From positions 1 to 15,055 of the forward strand of contig NZ_JAQQPS010000044.1 in NCBI RefSeq assembly GCF_036688685.1: DNA of 15,055 bases. The letters run 5' to 3'. Source of the DNA: JALYUM01 sp036688685. Its GTDB lineage: Bacteria; Pseudomonadota; Gammaproteobacteria; Burkholderiales; Burkholderiaceae_D. Positions 1-10,614 of this stretch are shown here, piece by piece; within the stretch, counting starts at the first letter, position 1, and each line of letters opens with the position of its first letter. Position numbers and translations under genes: made by a program. The notes below the pieces were generated by a model. It was not told the DNA's origin and ran no database searches. It saw only the letters and a list, made by a program, of their open reading frames with translations.

Positions 1-77
<77 letters not shown>

Positions 78-93
78 GCATAAAGTAAAAAAG

Positions 94-123
94 AAAAGGC
101 GAACGAGAGTTCGCCTTTTTTTT
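94..123 (+). terminator. Rho-independent terminator of the tRNA transcript
   Basis: GGCGAAC (98-104) pairs perfectly with GTTCGCC (109-115) around a GAGA tetraloop. An A-run lies before the stem and eight T follow it (116-123). It sits 20 bp after the tRNA CCA end and 34 bp before ppiD, so it separates the tRNA transcript from the chaperone gene. Confidence 0.92.
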
Positions 124-148
124 CAATCGTTTTTCCCAAAGATAGAAT
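120..148 (+). promoter_or_regulatory. Possible sigma70 promoter of ppiD
   Basis: TAGAAT (143-148) matches the -10 consensus at five of six positions. TTTTCA (120-125), 17 bp upstream, matches the -35 consensus at four of six. A start site would fall about 153-156, leaving almost no 5' leader before the ATG at 158. No convincing Shine-Dalgarno is visible there. The proposed -35 overlaps the T-run of the tRNA terminator. Consensus match only. Confidence 0.35.
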
Positions 149-157
149 TGGCTGACC

Positions 158-2080
158 ATGTTTGAATACATCCGCAAGCACCAGCGCCTGATGCAGATTT
201 TGCTGGCGATTATCATCGTGCCGTCATTCGTCCTGGTCGGTGTGTCCAGCTACGACAGCGGCGGCAGTGCTGCCACGGGCGTGGCCACCGTGGCCGGCAA
301 GCAGATCACCCAGCAGGAATGGGACGAGGCGCAGCGTCGCCAGATCGACCAGGCCAGGTCCCAGATGGGCGCGCAGTTCGACCAGAAGCAGTTTGACACC
401 CCGCAAGCCAAGCAAGCCGTGCTGGAGCAACTGGTGGCCGAGCGCACGCTGCAAAACGCCATCACCGAGAAACACCTGGCGGTTTCCGACGCGGCCATCC
501 GCAAGCAGATCGAAGCCATTCCGCAGTTCAGGAAAGCCGACGGCACCTTCGACCTGCCGATGTACACGGCAGCACTGGCCGCGCAGGGCATGACGCCGAC
601 CATGTTCGACGCCGACCTGCGCCGCCAGATGGCGCTGCAGCAGCTGACCGGCTCGATCCAGGCCACCGCCATCGTGCCGCGCAGCGTCACGACGCGCCTG
701 TCCGACCTGCGCGACCAGACCCGCGACGTGCAGGAACTGCTGTTTCCGGTGGCTGATTTCGTCAGCAAGGTGCAAGTCACCGACGCCATGGTGAAAGCCT
801 TCTATGACAAGAACACAGCGATGTTCATGGTCCCGGAACACATCAAGGCCGAATACATCGTGTTCAATGCCGACGCGGTCGCGCGCCAGGTGACCGTCAG
901 CGACGCCGAGATCGCCGAAGCCTACGCCAAGAACCCGGCCCGTTTTGCCACTGCTGAAGAGCGCGCTGTCAGCCACATCCTGGTGAACAGCCCGAAAAGT
1001 GCAAGCCCTGCCGATGCGGCGACCGCCAAGGTCAATGCCAGCGCGATCCTGGCCGAGGTACGCAAGTCGCCAGCCGAGTTCGCCAACATCGCCAAAGCCA
1101 AATCGCAGGACACCGGTTCGGCTGAAATGGGTGGCGAGCTGGGCAGCTTCCAGAAGGGCGTCAAGAGCGACCTGCCGGCAGCCGTCGACGCGGCCGTCTT
1201 CGCACTCAAGGAAGGTGAAGCGAGCGAGCTGGTGCAGTCCGAGTACGGTTTCCACATCATCAAGGTCACCTCGGTCAAGCCAGCCACGCAAAAAACGCTG
1301 GCCCAGGCCCATGACGCGATTGGCGCCGAGTTGAAAACGGCGAAGATGTCGAAGAAATACTCGGAACTGGCCGAGCAGTTTGCAAATACCGTGGAAGAGC
1401 AGTCGGACAGCCTGAAACCGGCTGCCGATAAACTGGGCCTGAAGATCGAAACCATCGAAAATCTGGGCCGCACGCCGAGCCCGCAGTTCGGCACGGCGCC
1501 GTTCAACAACGCAAAGTTCCTGTCCGCGCTGTTTGCGCAGGACACGCTCAAGAACAAGCGCAATACCCTGGCCGTGGAAGCGGCGCCGTCGACCTTGATC
1601 GCCGGCCGCGTGGTCGACTACAAGCCGGCCGCCAAGCGTCCACTGGCTGAAGTTGATGCCGCCATCCGCCAGCGCGTGACGACCGAAGAAGCGATGCGCC
1701 TGGCGCGCGCTGCCGGCGAAGCGAAAATGGCCGCGGCCAAGGCTGCCGGCGACGCCGCCGGCTTCGGTCCGGTCCAGGTACTGACCCGCACTGCGCAACC
1801 GACCATCAATCCGGTGGCAGCCATGGCCGTGCTGAAAGCGGATACGTCCAAACTGCCGGCCTACGTCGGTGTCGATGTGCCGGGCCAGGGCTACGGCGTG
1901 TACCGCATCGCCAAGGTCGCGCAAGTGGGCACGCCGGATCCGGCGCGCCGTGCGCAGGAAGCCGAGCAGATCACGGGCGCCGCGGCGCAGCAGGATATGT
2001 ACGCATTCCTGCAGGCCTTGAAGGAAAAGGCCAAGTCGAAGGTCACGGCCAAGCCGGTCGATGCCAGCCGCACCGAGTAA
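158..2080 (+). CDS. ppiD: Membrane-anchored periplasmic peptidyl-prolyl isomerase/chaperone, PpiD family
   Basis: The protein has 640 residues. PpiD-type proteins sit in the inner membrane facing the periplasm and assist proteins leaving the Sec translocon. A short cytoplasmic N-terminus (MFEYIRKHQR) precedes one membrane segment at about 12-30. A SurA-N-like helical chaperone region covers about 40-165. A parvulin-type rotamase domain covers about 268-372, with the family hallmarks AVSHILV near 270, GGELGSF near 325-331 and GFHIIKV near 364-370. A long helical C-terminal region follows. Length and layout fit PpiD (about 620-640 residues) rather than soluble SurA. The start is set by the conserved MFEYIR opening, since no clear ribosome-binding site precedes it. 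Many PpiD rotamase domains are weakly active or inactive, so the chaperone role is safer than catalysis. It is a single-gene unit closed by the terminator at 2095-2133. Confidence 0.93.
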   Translation: MFEYIRKHQRLMQILLAIIIVPSFVLVGVSSYDSGGSAATGVATVAGKQITQQEWDEAQRRQIDQARSQMGAQFDQKQFDTPQAKQAVLEQLVAERTLQNAITEKHLAVSDAAIRKQIEAIPQFRKADGTFDLPMYTAALAAQGMTPTMFDADLRRQMALQQLTGSIQATAIVPRSVTTRLSDLRDQTRDVQELLFPVADFVSKVQVTDAMVKAFYDKNTAMFMVPEHIKAEYIVFNADAVARQVTVSDAEIAEAYAKNPARFATAEERAVSHILVNSPKSASPADAATAKVNASAILAEVRKSPAEFANIAKAKSQDTGSAEMGGELGSFQKGVKSDLPAAVDAAVFALKEGEASELVQSEYGFHIIKVTSVKPATQKTLAQAHDAIGAELKTAKMSKKYSELAEQFANTVEEQSDSLKPAADKLGLKIETIENLGRTPSPQFGTAPFNNAKFLSALFAQDTLKNKRNTLAVEAAPSTLIAGRVVDYKPAAKRPLAEVDAAIRQRVTTEEAMRLARAAGEAKMAAAKAAGDAAGFGPVQVLTRTAQPTINPVAAMAVLKADTSKLPAYVGVDVPGQGYGVYRIAKVAQVGTPDPARRAQEAEQITGAAAQQDMYAFLQALKEKAKSKVTAKPVDASRTE

Positions 2081-2094
2081 ATCGGTGCAGGCGT

Positions 2095-2133
2095 AAAAAA
2101 GCCAGGTCGCGCAAGCTGACCTGGCTTTTTTTT
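2095..2133. terminator. Bidirectional terminator between ppiD and mnmH
   Basis: GCCAGGTC (2101-2108) pairs with GACCTGGC (2118-2125). Inside, a GC/GC step closes a GCAA tetraloop. Six A lie before the stem and eight T after it, so it can terminate ppiD on the plus strand and the tesA-mnmH operon on the minus strand. Confidence 0.93.
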
Positions 2134-2147
2134 ATCCTGATGCCGGC

Positions 2148-3203
2148 TTATGCGGGATGCAGCGCGCGCGCCGCTGCCATGAAATCGGCCGCGCCGATAT
2201 CGCCCAGCTCCACCACCCGCGCATCCTTGAATTGCGCGAAATTGCGGTCGATCGATTTGACATACGCCGGATCGTAATGCTCGACCAATAATTCGTCGAC
2301 CAGCGTCGCCATCTGGCCACTGTTGGCCATGGCGTGCCAGGCCGCGATCTTGGCCCGCCCGTGCAGCAGCACCAGGTGCTCCAGCTGCGCATTCAGAGAC
2401 GACGGGTCGGCCACAAAATGGCTGTAATCCTGGGTCAGCAGGCGTACCCGGTTCGGCCGCGACAAGGCCAGCGAGATGCAGGGCGATGCTCGCATCGCCA
2501 CCATCACGGCCTCGGGCACGCGCAGGTTGCCGACCTTTTTGCTTTCCGACTCGACGAACACGGGCAGGGCAGGATCGAAACTGCGCAGCTTGTTCCAGAT
2601 GCGGCTCTCGAACATCTTCTGCGATGGCTGCGGCTCGCTCGGCAGATTGCCCAGCACCGAGCCGCGGTGCGCAGCCAGCTGTTCCAGGTCGAGCACCTGC
2701 GCCCCGATCGTGTCGAGGGTTTCCAGTAACCTGCTCTTGCCACTGCCGGTGGTGCCGCACACCACGCGCCAGTCGAGCGCAGGCGGGGTTTCCAGCGCCG
2801 CGCTGACATGCGCGCGGTAGGCCTTGTAGCCGCCCTCGAGCTGGATCACCGGCCAGCCGATCCGGGCCAGGATGTGCACCATCGAGCCGCTGCGGTTGCC
2901 GCCGCGCCAGCAGTACACCAGGGGACGCCAGTCACGCGGCTTGTCGTGCCACAGCGTCTCGATATGGCGCGCGATATTGTGCGCCACGATGGGCGCGCCG
3001 ATCTTTTTCGCCTCGAAGGCGTTGACCTGTTTATAGGTCGTACCCACCAGGATGCGCTGGGAGTCGTCCAGCACCGGGCAGTTGATGGCGCCGGGCAGGT
3101 GGTCGAGCGCGAATTCGGATTCGCTGCGCGCGTCGATGATGGCGTCGAATTCGCCCAGTGTCGGCAGGAGGGTGTCGAAAGTCAGTACTGCCGGATATTT
3201 CAT
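2148..3203 (-). CDS. mnmH: tRNA 2-selenouridine synthase (MnmH/SelU)
   Basis: The protein has 351 residues. MnmH replaces sulfur with selenium at the wobble 2-thiouridine of tRNAs for Lys, Glu and Gln, using selenophosphate and passing through a geranylated intermediate. The N-terminal rhodanese domain (about 5-130) carries the catalytic cysteine Cys98 in YCWRGGNRSG. A P-loop domain follows, with GTTGSGKS at 150-157. Length is close to the family's usual 350-370. The start at 3203 is chosen because the protein then opens directly on the rhodanese fold and its ATG overlaps the tesA stop (ATGA, 3200-3203), indicating translational coupling; the frame stays open upstream only because it lies inside tesA. 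Its selenium donor enzyme SelD is not in the window. The transcript ends at the bidirectional terminator 15 bp beyond the stop. Confidence 0.95.
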   Translation of the reverse strand: MKYPAVLTFDTLLPTLGEFDAIIDARSESEFALDHLPGAINCPVLDDSQRILVGTTYKQVNAFEAKKIGAPIVAHNIARHIETLWHDKPRDWRPLVYCWRGGNRSGSMVHILARIGWPVIQLEGGYKAYRAHVSAALETPPALDWRVVCGTTGSGKSRLLETLDTIGAQVLDLEQLAAHRGSVLGNLPSEPQPSQKMFESRIWNKLRSFDPALPVFVESESKKVGNLRVPEAVMVAMRASPCISLALSRPNRVRLLTQDYSHFVADPSSLNAQLEHLVLLHGRAKIAAWHAMANSGQMATLVDELLVEHYDPAYVKSIDRNFAQFKDARVVELGDIGAADFMAAARALHPA

Positions 3204-3841
3204 CGCTGTTTGATCAATGCAGAAAAAGTGGGCCAGATGTTGGCCAGGATGGTAGGGTGCGCCGTGGCCAGCGGGTGCAAGCGGTCGGGCTGGAACATCG
3301 CCGCCTCCTGCGCCACGCCTTCGAGCATGAATGGCACCAGCGGCGCTTTCAGTTCGGTCGATACTTCCTTGTACATGCCAAAGAATTTGTCGGTATAGGC
3401 GCGGCCGTAATTGGGCGGCATGCGCATCCCGACCAGCATGACGCGCGCGTTCTGTTTCTGCGCCAGCGTCACCATGCTGCGCAGGTTCGCTTCGGCGGCT
3501 GCCACCGGCAAGCCGCGCAGGCCGTCGTTGGCGCCCAGTTCGATGACCACCACTTCCGGTTTGTGCTGGGTGAGCAGGGCAGGCAGGCGGGTCAGGCCGC
3601 CGCTGGTGGTCTCGCCGCTGACGCTGGCGTTGATAATGGCCGCGTCGATCTTCTGGGCCTTGAGTTTTTGGTCCAGCAAGGCAACCCAACCGGTGCCGCG
3701 CGCCAGCCCGTATTCGGCTGACAGGCTATCGCCCAACACCAGCACGGTTTTTGGTGCAGAATAAGCGCTTGCCGAGGCGGCCAGCATCAGCAGGCCGGCG
3801 AGGACTGATTTTTTCACATTGACGATGAGACTGGCTTGCAT
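3200..3841 (-). CDS. tesA: Periplasmic SGNH esterase / acyl-CoA thioesterase I-like (TesA/arylesterase)
   Basis: The protein has 213 residues and hydrolyses esters or thioesters; TesA of E. coli (thioesterase I/protease I/lysophospholipase L1) is the model. A signal peptide is visible: basic NVKK, then a hydrophobic stretch to about 25, with cleavage near ASA-YSA (about 26-29). SGNH-hydrolase blocks follow in order: GDSLS with nucleophile Ser39, a Gly in block II (about 76-81), GAND with Asn105, and DRLHP with Asp186 and His189. Substrate range cannot be read from sequence. The ATG at 3841 has GGGA about nine bases upstream. A GTG at 3817 would also leave a signal peptide but lacks a ribosome-binding site. 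It is first in an operon with mnmH (4-bp overlap) and divergent from the ABC ATPase gene, as tesA and ybbA are in E. coli. Confidence 0.9.
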   Translation of the reverse strand: MQASLIVNVKKSVLAGLLMLAASASAYSAPKTVLVLGDSLSAEYGLARGTGWVALLDQKLKAQKIDAAIINASVSGETTSGGLTRLPALLTQHKPEVVVIELGANDGLRGLPVAAAEANLRSMVTLAQKQNARVMLVGMRMPPNYGRAYTDKFFGMYKEVSTELKAPLVPFMLEGVAQEAAMFQPDRLHPLATAHPTILANIWPTFSALIKQR

Positions 3842-4556
3842 GCGTGATATTCCCGAGGCGAACGTTGTTCAACAAACTGCAGCACCTGTACAGCCTGCGA
3901 TTGCCGCGCTGGGACTGACCAAGCGCGTGGCGGATGCCAGCGGCGAACTGACCATCCTGCACAGTGTCGATTTTACAGTGCAAGCGGCCGAGACGCTTGC
4001 CCTTGTGGGTGCGTCCGGCTCGGGCAAGTCCACCTTGCTGGGCCTGCTGGCCGGACTGGACACCCCGTCCGATGGCAAGGTACTGCTGGGCGGCGTCGAT
4101 ATCTACGCGCTCGACGAAGACGGCCGCGCCAGGTTGCGCAAGGAAAAGCTCGGCTTCGTGTTTCAGTCCTTCCAGTTGCTGGGCCATTTGACGGCGCTCG
4201 AAAACGTCATGCTGCCACTCGAATTGCGCGGCGACGCCAATGCACGCGGGCGCGCCACCGAGATGCTCGGCAGGGTTGGGCTGTCAAGCAGACTGAAGCA
4301 CTATCCGAAGTTCATGTCCGGCGGCGAGCAGCAGCGCGTCGCCCTGGCGCGCGCCTTCGTCACCGAGCCCCCCTTGCTGTTTGCCGACGAGCCCACCGGC
4401 AGCCTCGACGCCGCCACCGGCGAAGCGGTGATCCAGCTGATGTTTGAACTCAATCGAGAACGGGGCTCGACGCTGGTCCTGGTCACGCACGACACCTCGA
4501 TTGCCGCGCGCTGTGGCCGCACGCTGACCATCGCCGCCGGACGCCTGCTGGTTTAA
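3840..4556 (+). CDS. ybbA: ABC transporter ATP-binding protein, LolD/YbbA-type
   Basis: The protein has 238 residues. All nucleotide-binding motifs are intact: Walker A GASGSGKS (57-64), Q-loop Gln109 in FVFQSFQLL, signature MSGGEQQ (159-165), Walker B LLFADE (179-184) with the catalytic Glu, D-loop SLD, and H-loop His217. The MSGGEQQRVALARA sequence and short length place it with the MacB/LolD/YbbA ATPases, which drive mechanotransmission complexes with FtsX-like permeases. The symbol ybbA rests on the divergent position next to tesA. No permease gene lies downstream; the next gene is nnrD on the other strand. Its ATG (3840-3842) overlaps the tesA ATG in one CATG. Upstream in-frame starts (TTG 3819, ATG 3825) lie inside tesA and have no better ribosome-binding site, so the N-terminus is the least certain part. 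Confidence 0.88.
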   Translation: MRDIPEANVVQQTAAPVQPAIAALGLTKRVADASGELTILHSVDFTVQAAETLALVGASGSGKSTLLGLLAGLDTPSDGKVLLGGVDIYALDEDGRARLRKEKLGFVFQSFQLLGHLTALENVMLPLELRGDANARGRATEMLGRVGLSSRLKHYPKFMSGGEQQRVALARAFVTEPPLLFADEPTGSLDAATGEAVIQLMFELNRERGSTLVLVTHDTSIAARCGRTLTIAAGRLLV

Positions 4557-5989
4557 ACCAGGCTGTTGAGTACGGCCCGGATCGCTGCCGGCAGTTCGCC
4601 GGCCGTCAGGCCAATCGGCCCGCTGCCTTGCCCGACCAGACGGTCGGCGGCCGCGCCATGGATCCACACCGCGCCCAGCGCCGCCGGCCAGGCGTCCCAG
4701 CCCTGGGCCAGCAGGGTGCCGCTCAAACCCGACAGCACGTCGCCGGCGCCACCCGTGGCCAGGCCGGCATTGCCGGTCGGGTTGATCGCAATCCGGCCAT
4801 CCGGCTGCGCGATGACCGTCCCCGAACCTTTTAATACAACCACCGCCCCGCAGCGCGCCGCCAGTTCGCGCGCAGCAGCCAGGCGGTCGGCCTGCACCAC
4901 CTTCGCCGTCACGCCGAGCAGGCGCGCCGCCTCGAGCGGGTGCGGGGTCAGGATCGCCATGCGCGTGCGCGTGCGCACGGCGTCCTGAAGACCCGGCTCC
5001 GCTGCGAGTGCATTGAGCGCATCGGCATCGAGCACCAGCGGAGAGTCGCTGGCGATCGCCCTGGCCAGCAGGCCGCGCGCGCCATCCCCCATGCCAGGGC
5101 CGACCACCAGCGTGCGGCCGGCCAGCGCGAAACTGGCAGCGGCGCGGAACATGATCTCGGGATGCATGGCATCCAACGAAAGGCGCGTGTCGAGCGCTGC
5201 GACAAACACCCGGCCGGCGCCGCTGTACAGGGCTGCGCGCGCGGCCAGGATCGCCGCGCCGGCCATGCCGTCGGCGCCGCCGATGATGGCGACGTCGCCG
5301 AATTCTCCCTTGTGCGAATTCTGGCGCCGCGGCGCCAGCTGCGCACCGAAGGCGGCCGGCGTCACCAGCTCGGCATCAGGCACCGGCAGCAGCGCCGGGT
5401 CGATATCGAGACTGGCGACGCGCACGATGCCGGCGTAATCGCGACCGTCGCCGGTGTGCAGGCCGGGCTTGTCGCCGATGAAGGTGATCGTGTGGCTGGC
5501 GCGCACGGCGCCGTCGACGACCGTGCCGGTATCGCCGTCGAGCCCGCTGGGCACGTCGAGCGCGAGGACCGGGCAGGTGAACGGCGGCAGCGCCAGCGTG
5601 ATCGCGCGCGTCACGCCAATGCCGAACAGGCCGTCGACCACCAGTGCCCAGGGCACGCCCGCGGGAACCGCGTCCACGAACGTCACGCCCTCCATCTGGC
5701 AGCGTTCCAGCGCGGCCGCCGTGCCGGACGATTGGGTCGCGCCCGCGCGGTGCAGGACAGTCACGGCCACGCCAGCGTCGCGCAGATTGGCCGCGACCTC
5801 GAGCGCGTCGCCGCCATTGTTGCCGGGACCGGCCAGTACCAGCACCGGCAGCACCTCGCTGATCAGTTCAAGCGCCCATTGCGCCGCGGCGGCGCCGGCG
5901 CGCTGCATCAGGGCGCCGGAGGGCAGGCTTGCCAGCGCCGCGTGTTCGATCGCGCGGATCTGGGTCACGCTGTAGAGCGGATGGTGCAT
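4553..5989 (-). CDS. nnrD: Bifunctional NAD(P)HX epimerase/dehydratase (NnrE-NnrD fusion, YjeF-type)
   Basis: The protein has 478 residues. It repairs hydrated NADH/NADPH: the N-terminal domain epimerises R- and S-NAD(P)HX and the C-terminal domain dehydrates the S form using ADP or ATP. The YjeF-N domain (about 1-215) has GPGNNGGDA at 54-62 and DVPSGLDGDTG near 145-155. The YjeF-C ribokinase-like domain (about 225-478) has KGEFGDVAIIGG near 227-238, TPHPLEAARLLG at 348-359, and NPTGNAGLATGGAGDVLSG at 403-421 with the likely catalytic Asp417. Length matches the fused bacterial form (about 490-510) within a small margin. The start at 5989 has GGAGA at normal spacing. Its stop overlaps the ABC ATPase stop (4553-4556), and it is divergent from the 5-oxoprolinase gene across 62 bp. 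Confidence 0.95.
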   Translation of the reverse strand: MHHPLYSVTQIRAIEHAALASLPSGALMQRAGAAAAQWALELISEVLPVLVLAGPGNNGGDALEVAANLRDAGVAVTVLHRAGATQSSGTAAALERCQMEGVTFVDAVPAGVPWALVVDGLFGIGVTRAITLALPPFTCPVLALDVPSGLDGDTGTVVDGAVRASHTITFIGDKPGLHTGDGRDYAGIVRVASLDIDPALLPVPDAELVTPAAFGAQLAPRRQNSHKGEFGDVAIIGGADGMAGAAILAARAALYSGAGRVFVAALDTRLSLDAMHPEIMFRAAASFALAGRTLVVGPGMGDGARGLLARAIASDSPLVLDADALNALAAEPGLQDAVRTRTRMAILTPHPLEAARLLGVTAKVVQADRLAAARELAARCGAVVVLKGSGTVIAQPDGRIAINPTGNAGLATGGAGDVLSGLSGTLLAQGWDAWPAALGAVWIHGAAADRLVGQGSGPIGLTAGELPAAIRAVLNSLV

Positions 5990-6013
5990 ATCGTTCTCCG
6001 TATCAGGCCGGCA

Positions 6014-6028
6014 CGCTTACAATAAGCG
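6014..6028. promoter_or_regulatory. Inverted repeat over a -10-like box in the nnrD/5-oxoprolinase divergent region
   Basis: CGCTTA and TAAGCG form perfect 6-bp arms around CAA in the middle of the 62-bp divergent intergenic region (5990-6051). The plus-strand hexamer TACAAT (6018-6023) inside it matches the -10 consensus at five of six positions, but no good -35 box lies 17 bp upstream. A dimeric regulator bound here could reach both promoters. Both the promoter and operator readings are inferences. Confidence 0.3.
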
Positions 6029-6040
6029 CACCATCAATGC

Positions 6041-6044
6041 GGAG
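6041..6044 (+). promoter_or_regulatory. Ribosome-binding site fixing the 5-oxoprolinase start
   Basis: GGAG lies seven bases before the ATG at 6052. The reading frame is open upstream to 5929 inside nnrD, but only the 6052 start has this site, and it opens the protein on the conserved WIDRGGTFTD segment. Confidence 0.75.
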
Positions 6045-6051
6045 AATATAC

Positions 6052-9651
<3,600 letters not shown>

Positions 9652-9664
9652 CTGCGCGCGTCTG

Positions 9665-9696
9665 AAAACGGCCGTGCTCGCATTCGGCGCCGTTTT
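9665..9696 (+). terminator. Weak terminator-like hairpin after the 5-oxoprolinase gene
   Basis: AAAACGGC (9665-9672) pairs with GCCGTTTT (9689-9696) across a 16-base loop, 13 bp after the stop. The T-run is only four long and is followed by GGG, so it is a poor intrinsic terminator; it may be only a processing or pausing structure. Confidence 0.3.
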
Positions 9697-10040
9697 GGGC
9701 GCGAATGAAAGCAAATCAGCGGGCGGCGCGCTCACGCTATCTGCAAATGCGCTTGCAATCGTCGGTGCCGGCTCGCATTCCATCCTGGCTTGCTCGCGCT
9801 AATTGCACGATCGACATCGTCGCGTTTGAAGCTGGACAAGCGGGTGACGATGTCGCGAAAGTGCTGTACCAACCCGTGTCAGACATGAACATTGTCTCGC
9901 ATAGGTTGATACCAGGCTCCGCAACAAATGTGACAGTCCGCCAGGCATGTAGGACGGAAATCGTCCGCATTGGCGCTTATGCTGCGCGGGATGCCTGCTT
10001 GCGCCGCAACGGCAGACAAGAGTGACTGGCACGTATTTCA

Positions 10041-10045
10041 GGAGA
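10041..10045 (+). promoter_or_regulatory. Ribosome-binding site fixing the start of the DUF1579-like gene
   Basis: GGAGA ends five bases before the ATG at 10051. The frame is open further upstream to 9970, but no ATG with a comparable site exists there. Confidence 0.7.
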
Positions 10046-10050
10046 TAGAC

Positions 10051-10614
10051 ATGGCAACCGATCCATCCGACATGCAACGCAGGGTATTGCTTCAAGTCGC
10101 CGCAGGGATGGCGACAATGGGCCCGCCAGGCTTGGGCAGTGCGAGCGCGACGCCACAGAAACCGGTGGCGACGGGCAAGGCCGGCGATTTCGATTTCCTG
10201 TCGGGACACTGGCACATCAAGCATCGCCAGCGGAAGGATGGCAAGTGGGATCTGTTCGACGGCGAAGCCACAGTATTTGGCATTCTTGGCGGCATCGCCA
10301 GTGTGGAAGAATTGCGCATTCCTTCCCGCAACTTCAGTGGCATGGGCGTCAGGCTGCTCGATGTCGAGCGCAAGCTGTGGGCCGATTATTGGGTCAACCG
10401 CAAGAGTGGCGTACTCAATCCCCCTTCCTGGGGCAGCTTTGCGGAAGGCGTGGGAACCTGGTGCAGCGACGAAGTCGATGGCGCCATGCCGGTCATTGTG
10501 CGCGGCGTGTGGGATCAAATTACCCCGGATGCATGTCGCTGGTACCAGGCAACGTCGCGTGACAATGGCAGCACTTGGGAAGAAAACTGGATCATGCACT
10601 GGCAGCGCGCTTAG
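10051..10614 (+). CDS. DUF1579-like lipocalin-fold protein of unknown function
   Basis: The protein has 187 residues. Residues 1-30 resemble an export signal (QRRVLLQVAAGMATMG, with paired arginines and then a hydrophobic run), possibly Tat-like although the full S-R-R-x-F-L-K motif is absent. The remainder opens with FDFLSGHW (about 47-54), which typifies a family of small predicted beta-barrels, and contains WADYWVNRKSG, NPPSWG, GVGTW and a final WEENWIMHW, all tryptophan- and aromatic-rich. I know no enzymatic reaction for this family. The gene is alone on its strand, and its TAG overlaps the TAA of the convergent WYL regulator in TTAG (10611-10614). The assignment rests on recalled family appearance, not a search. 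Confidence 0.75.
   Translation: MATDPSDMQRRVLLQVAAGMATMGPPGLGSASATPQKPVATGKAGDFDFLSGHWHIKHRQRKDGKWDLFDGEATVFGILGGIASVEELRIPSRNFSGMGVRLLDVERKLWADYWVNRKSGVLNPPSWGSFAEGVGTWCSDEVDGAMPVIVRGVWDQITPDACRWYQATSRDNGSTWEENWIMHWQRA

Larger units (their letters stand above)
9652..10050. other. 399-bp gap between 5-oxoprolinase and the DUF1579-like gene
   Basis: No gene is recognised here. A plus-strand frame from 9705 to 10025 (106 codons) is open and its middle part reads plausibly (IDIVAFEAGQAGDDVAKV), but it lacks a ribosome-binding site and its third codon position is far less GC-rich than in neighbouring genes. A 10-bp inverted repeat lies inside it, CGACATCGTC (9812-9821) with GACGATGTCG (9846-9855), and a 5-bp one, GGACG/CGTCC, at 9952-9966. 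The latter is a possible site ahead of the next gene. The stretch may be a decayed gene plus a promoter. Confidence 0.4.

Noticed and set aside
224..1924. 566-codon minus-strand frame opposite ppiD
   Set aside because: It is the arginine/glycine/histidine-rich mirror of a GC-rich gene with clear PpiD domains on the plus strand, and has no motif of its own.
2148..3689. Longer 513-residue version of MnmH starting at 3689
   Set aside because: The extra N-terminal residues are tesA read in another frame. The rhodanese domain starts at the ATG at 3203, which overlaps the tesA stop.
4548..4561. Palindrome at the ATPase/nnrD stops as a terminator
   Set aside because: It has no loop of suitable size and no T-run; the dyad largely follows from two stop codons facing each other in TTTAAA.
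4940..6025. 361-codon plus-strand frame opposite nnrD
   Set aside because: It is a shadow of the NnrE-NnrD fusion, whose catalytic motifs are all on the minus strand.
5929..6051. N-terminal extension of the 5-oxoprolinase into nnrD
   Set aside because: The added 41 residues have no family character, while the 6052 ATG has GGAG at good spacing.
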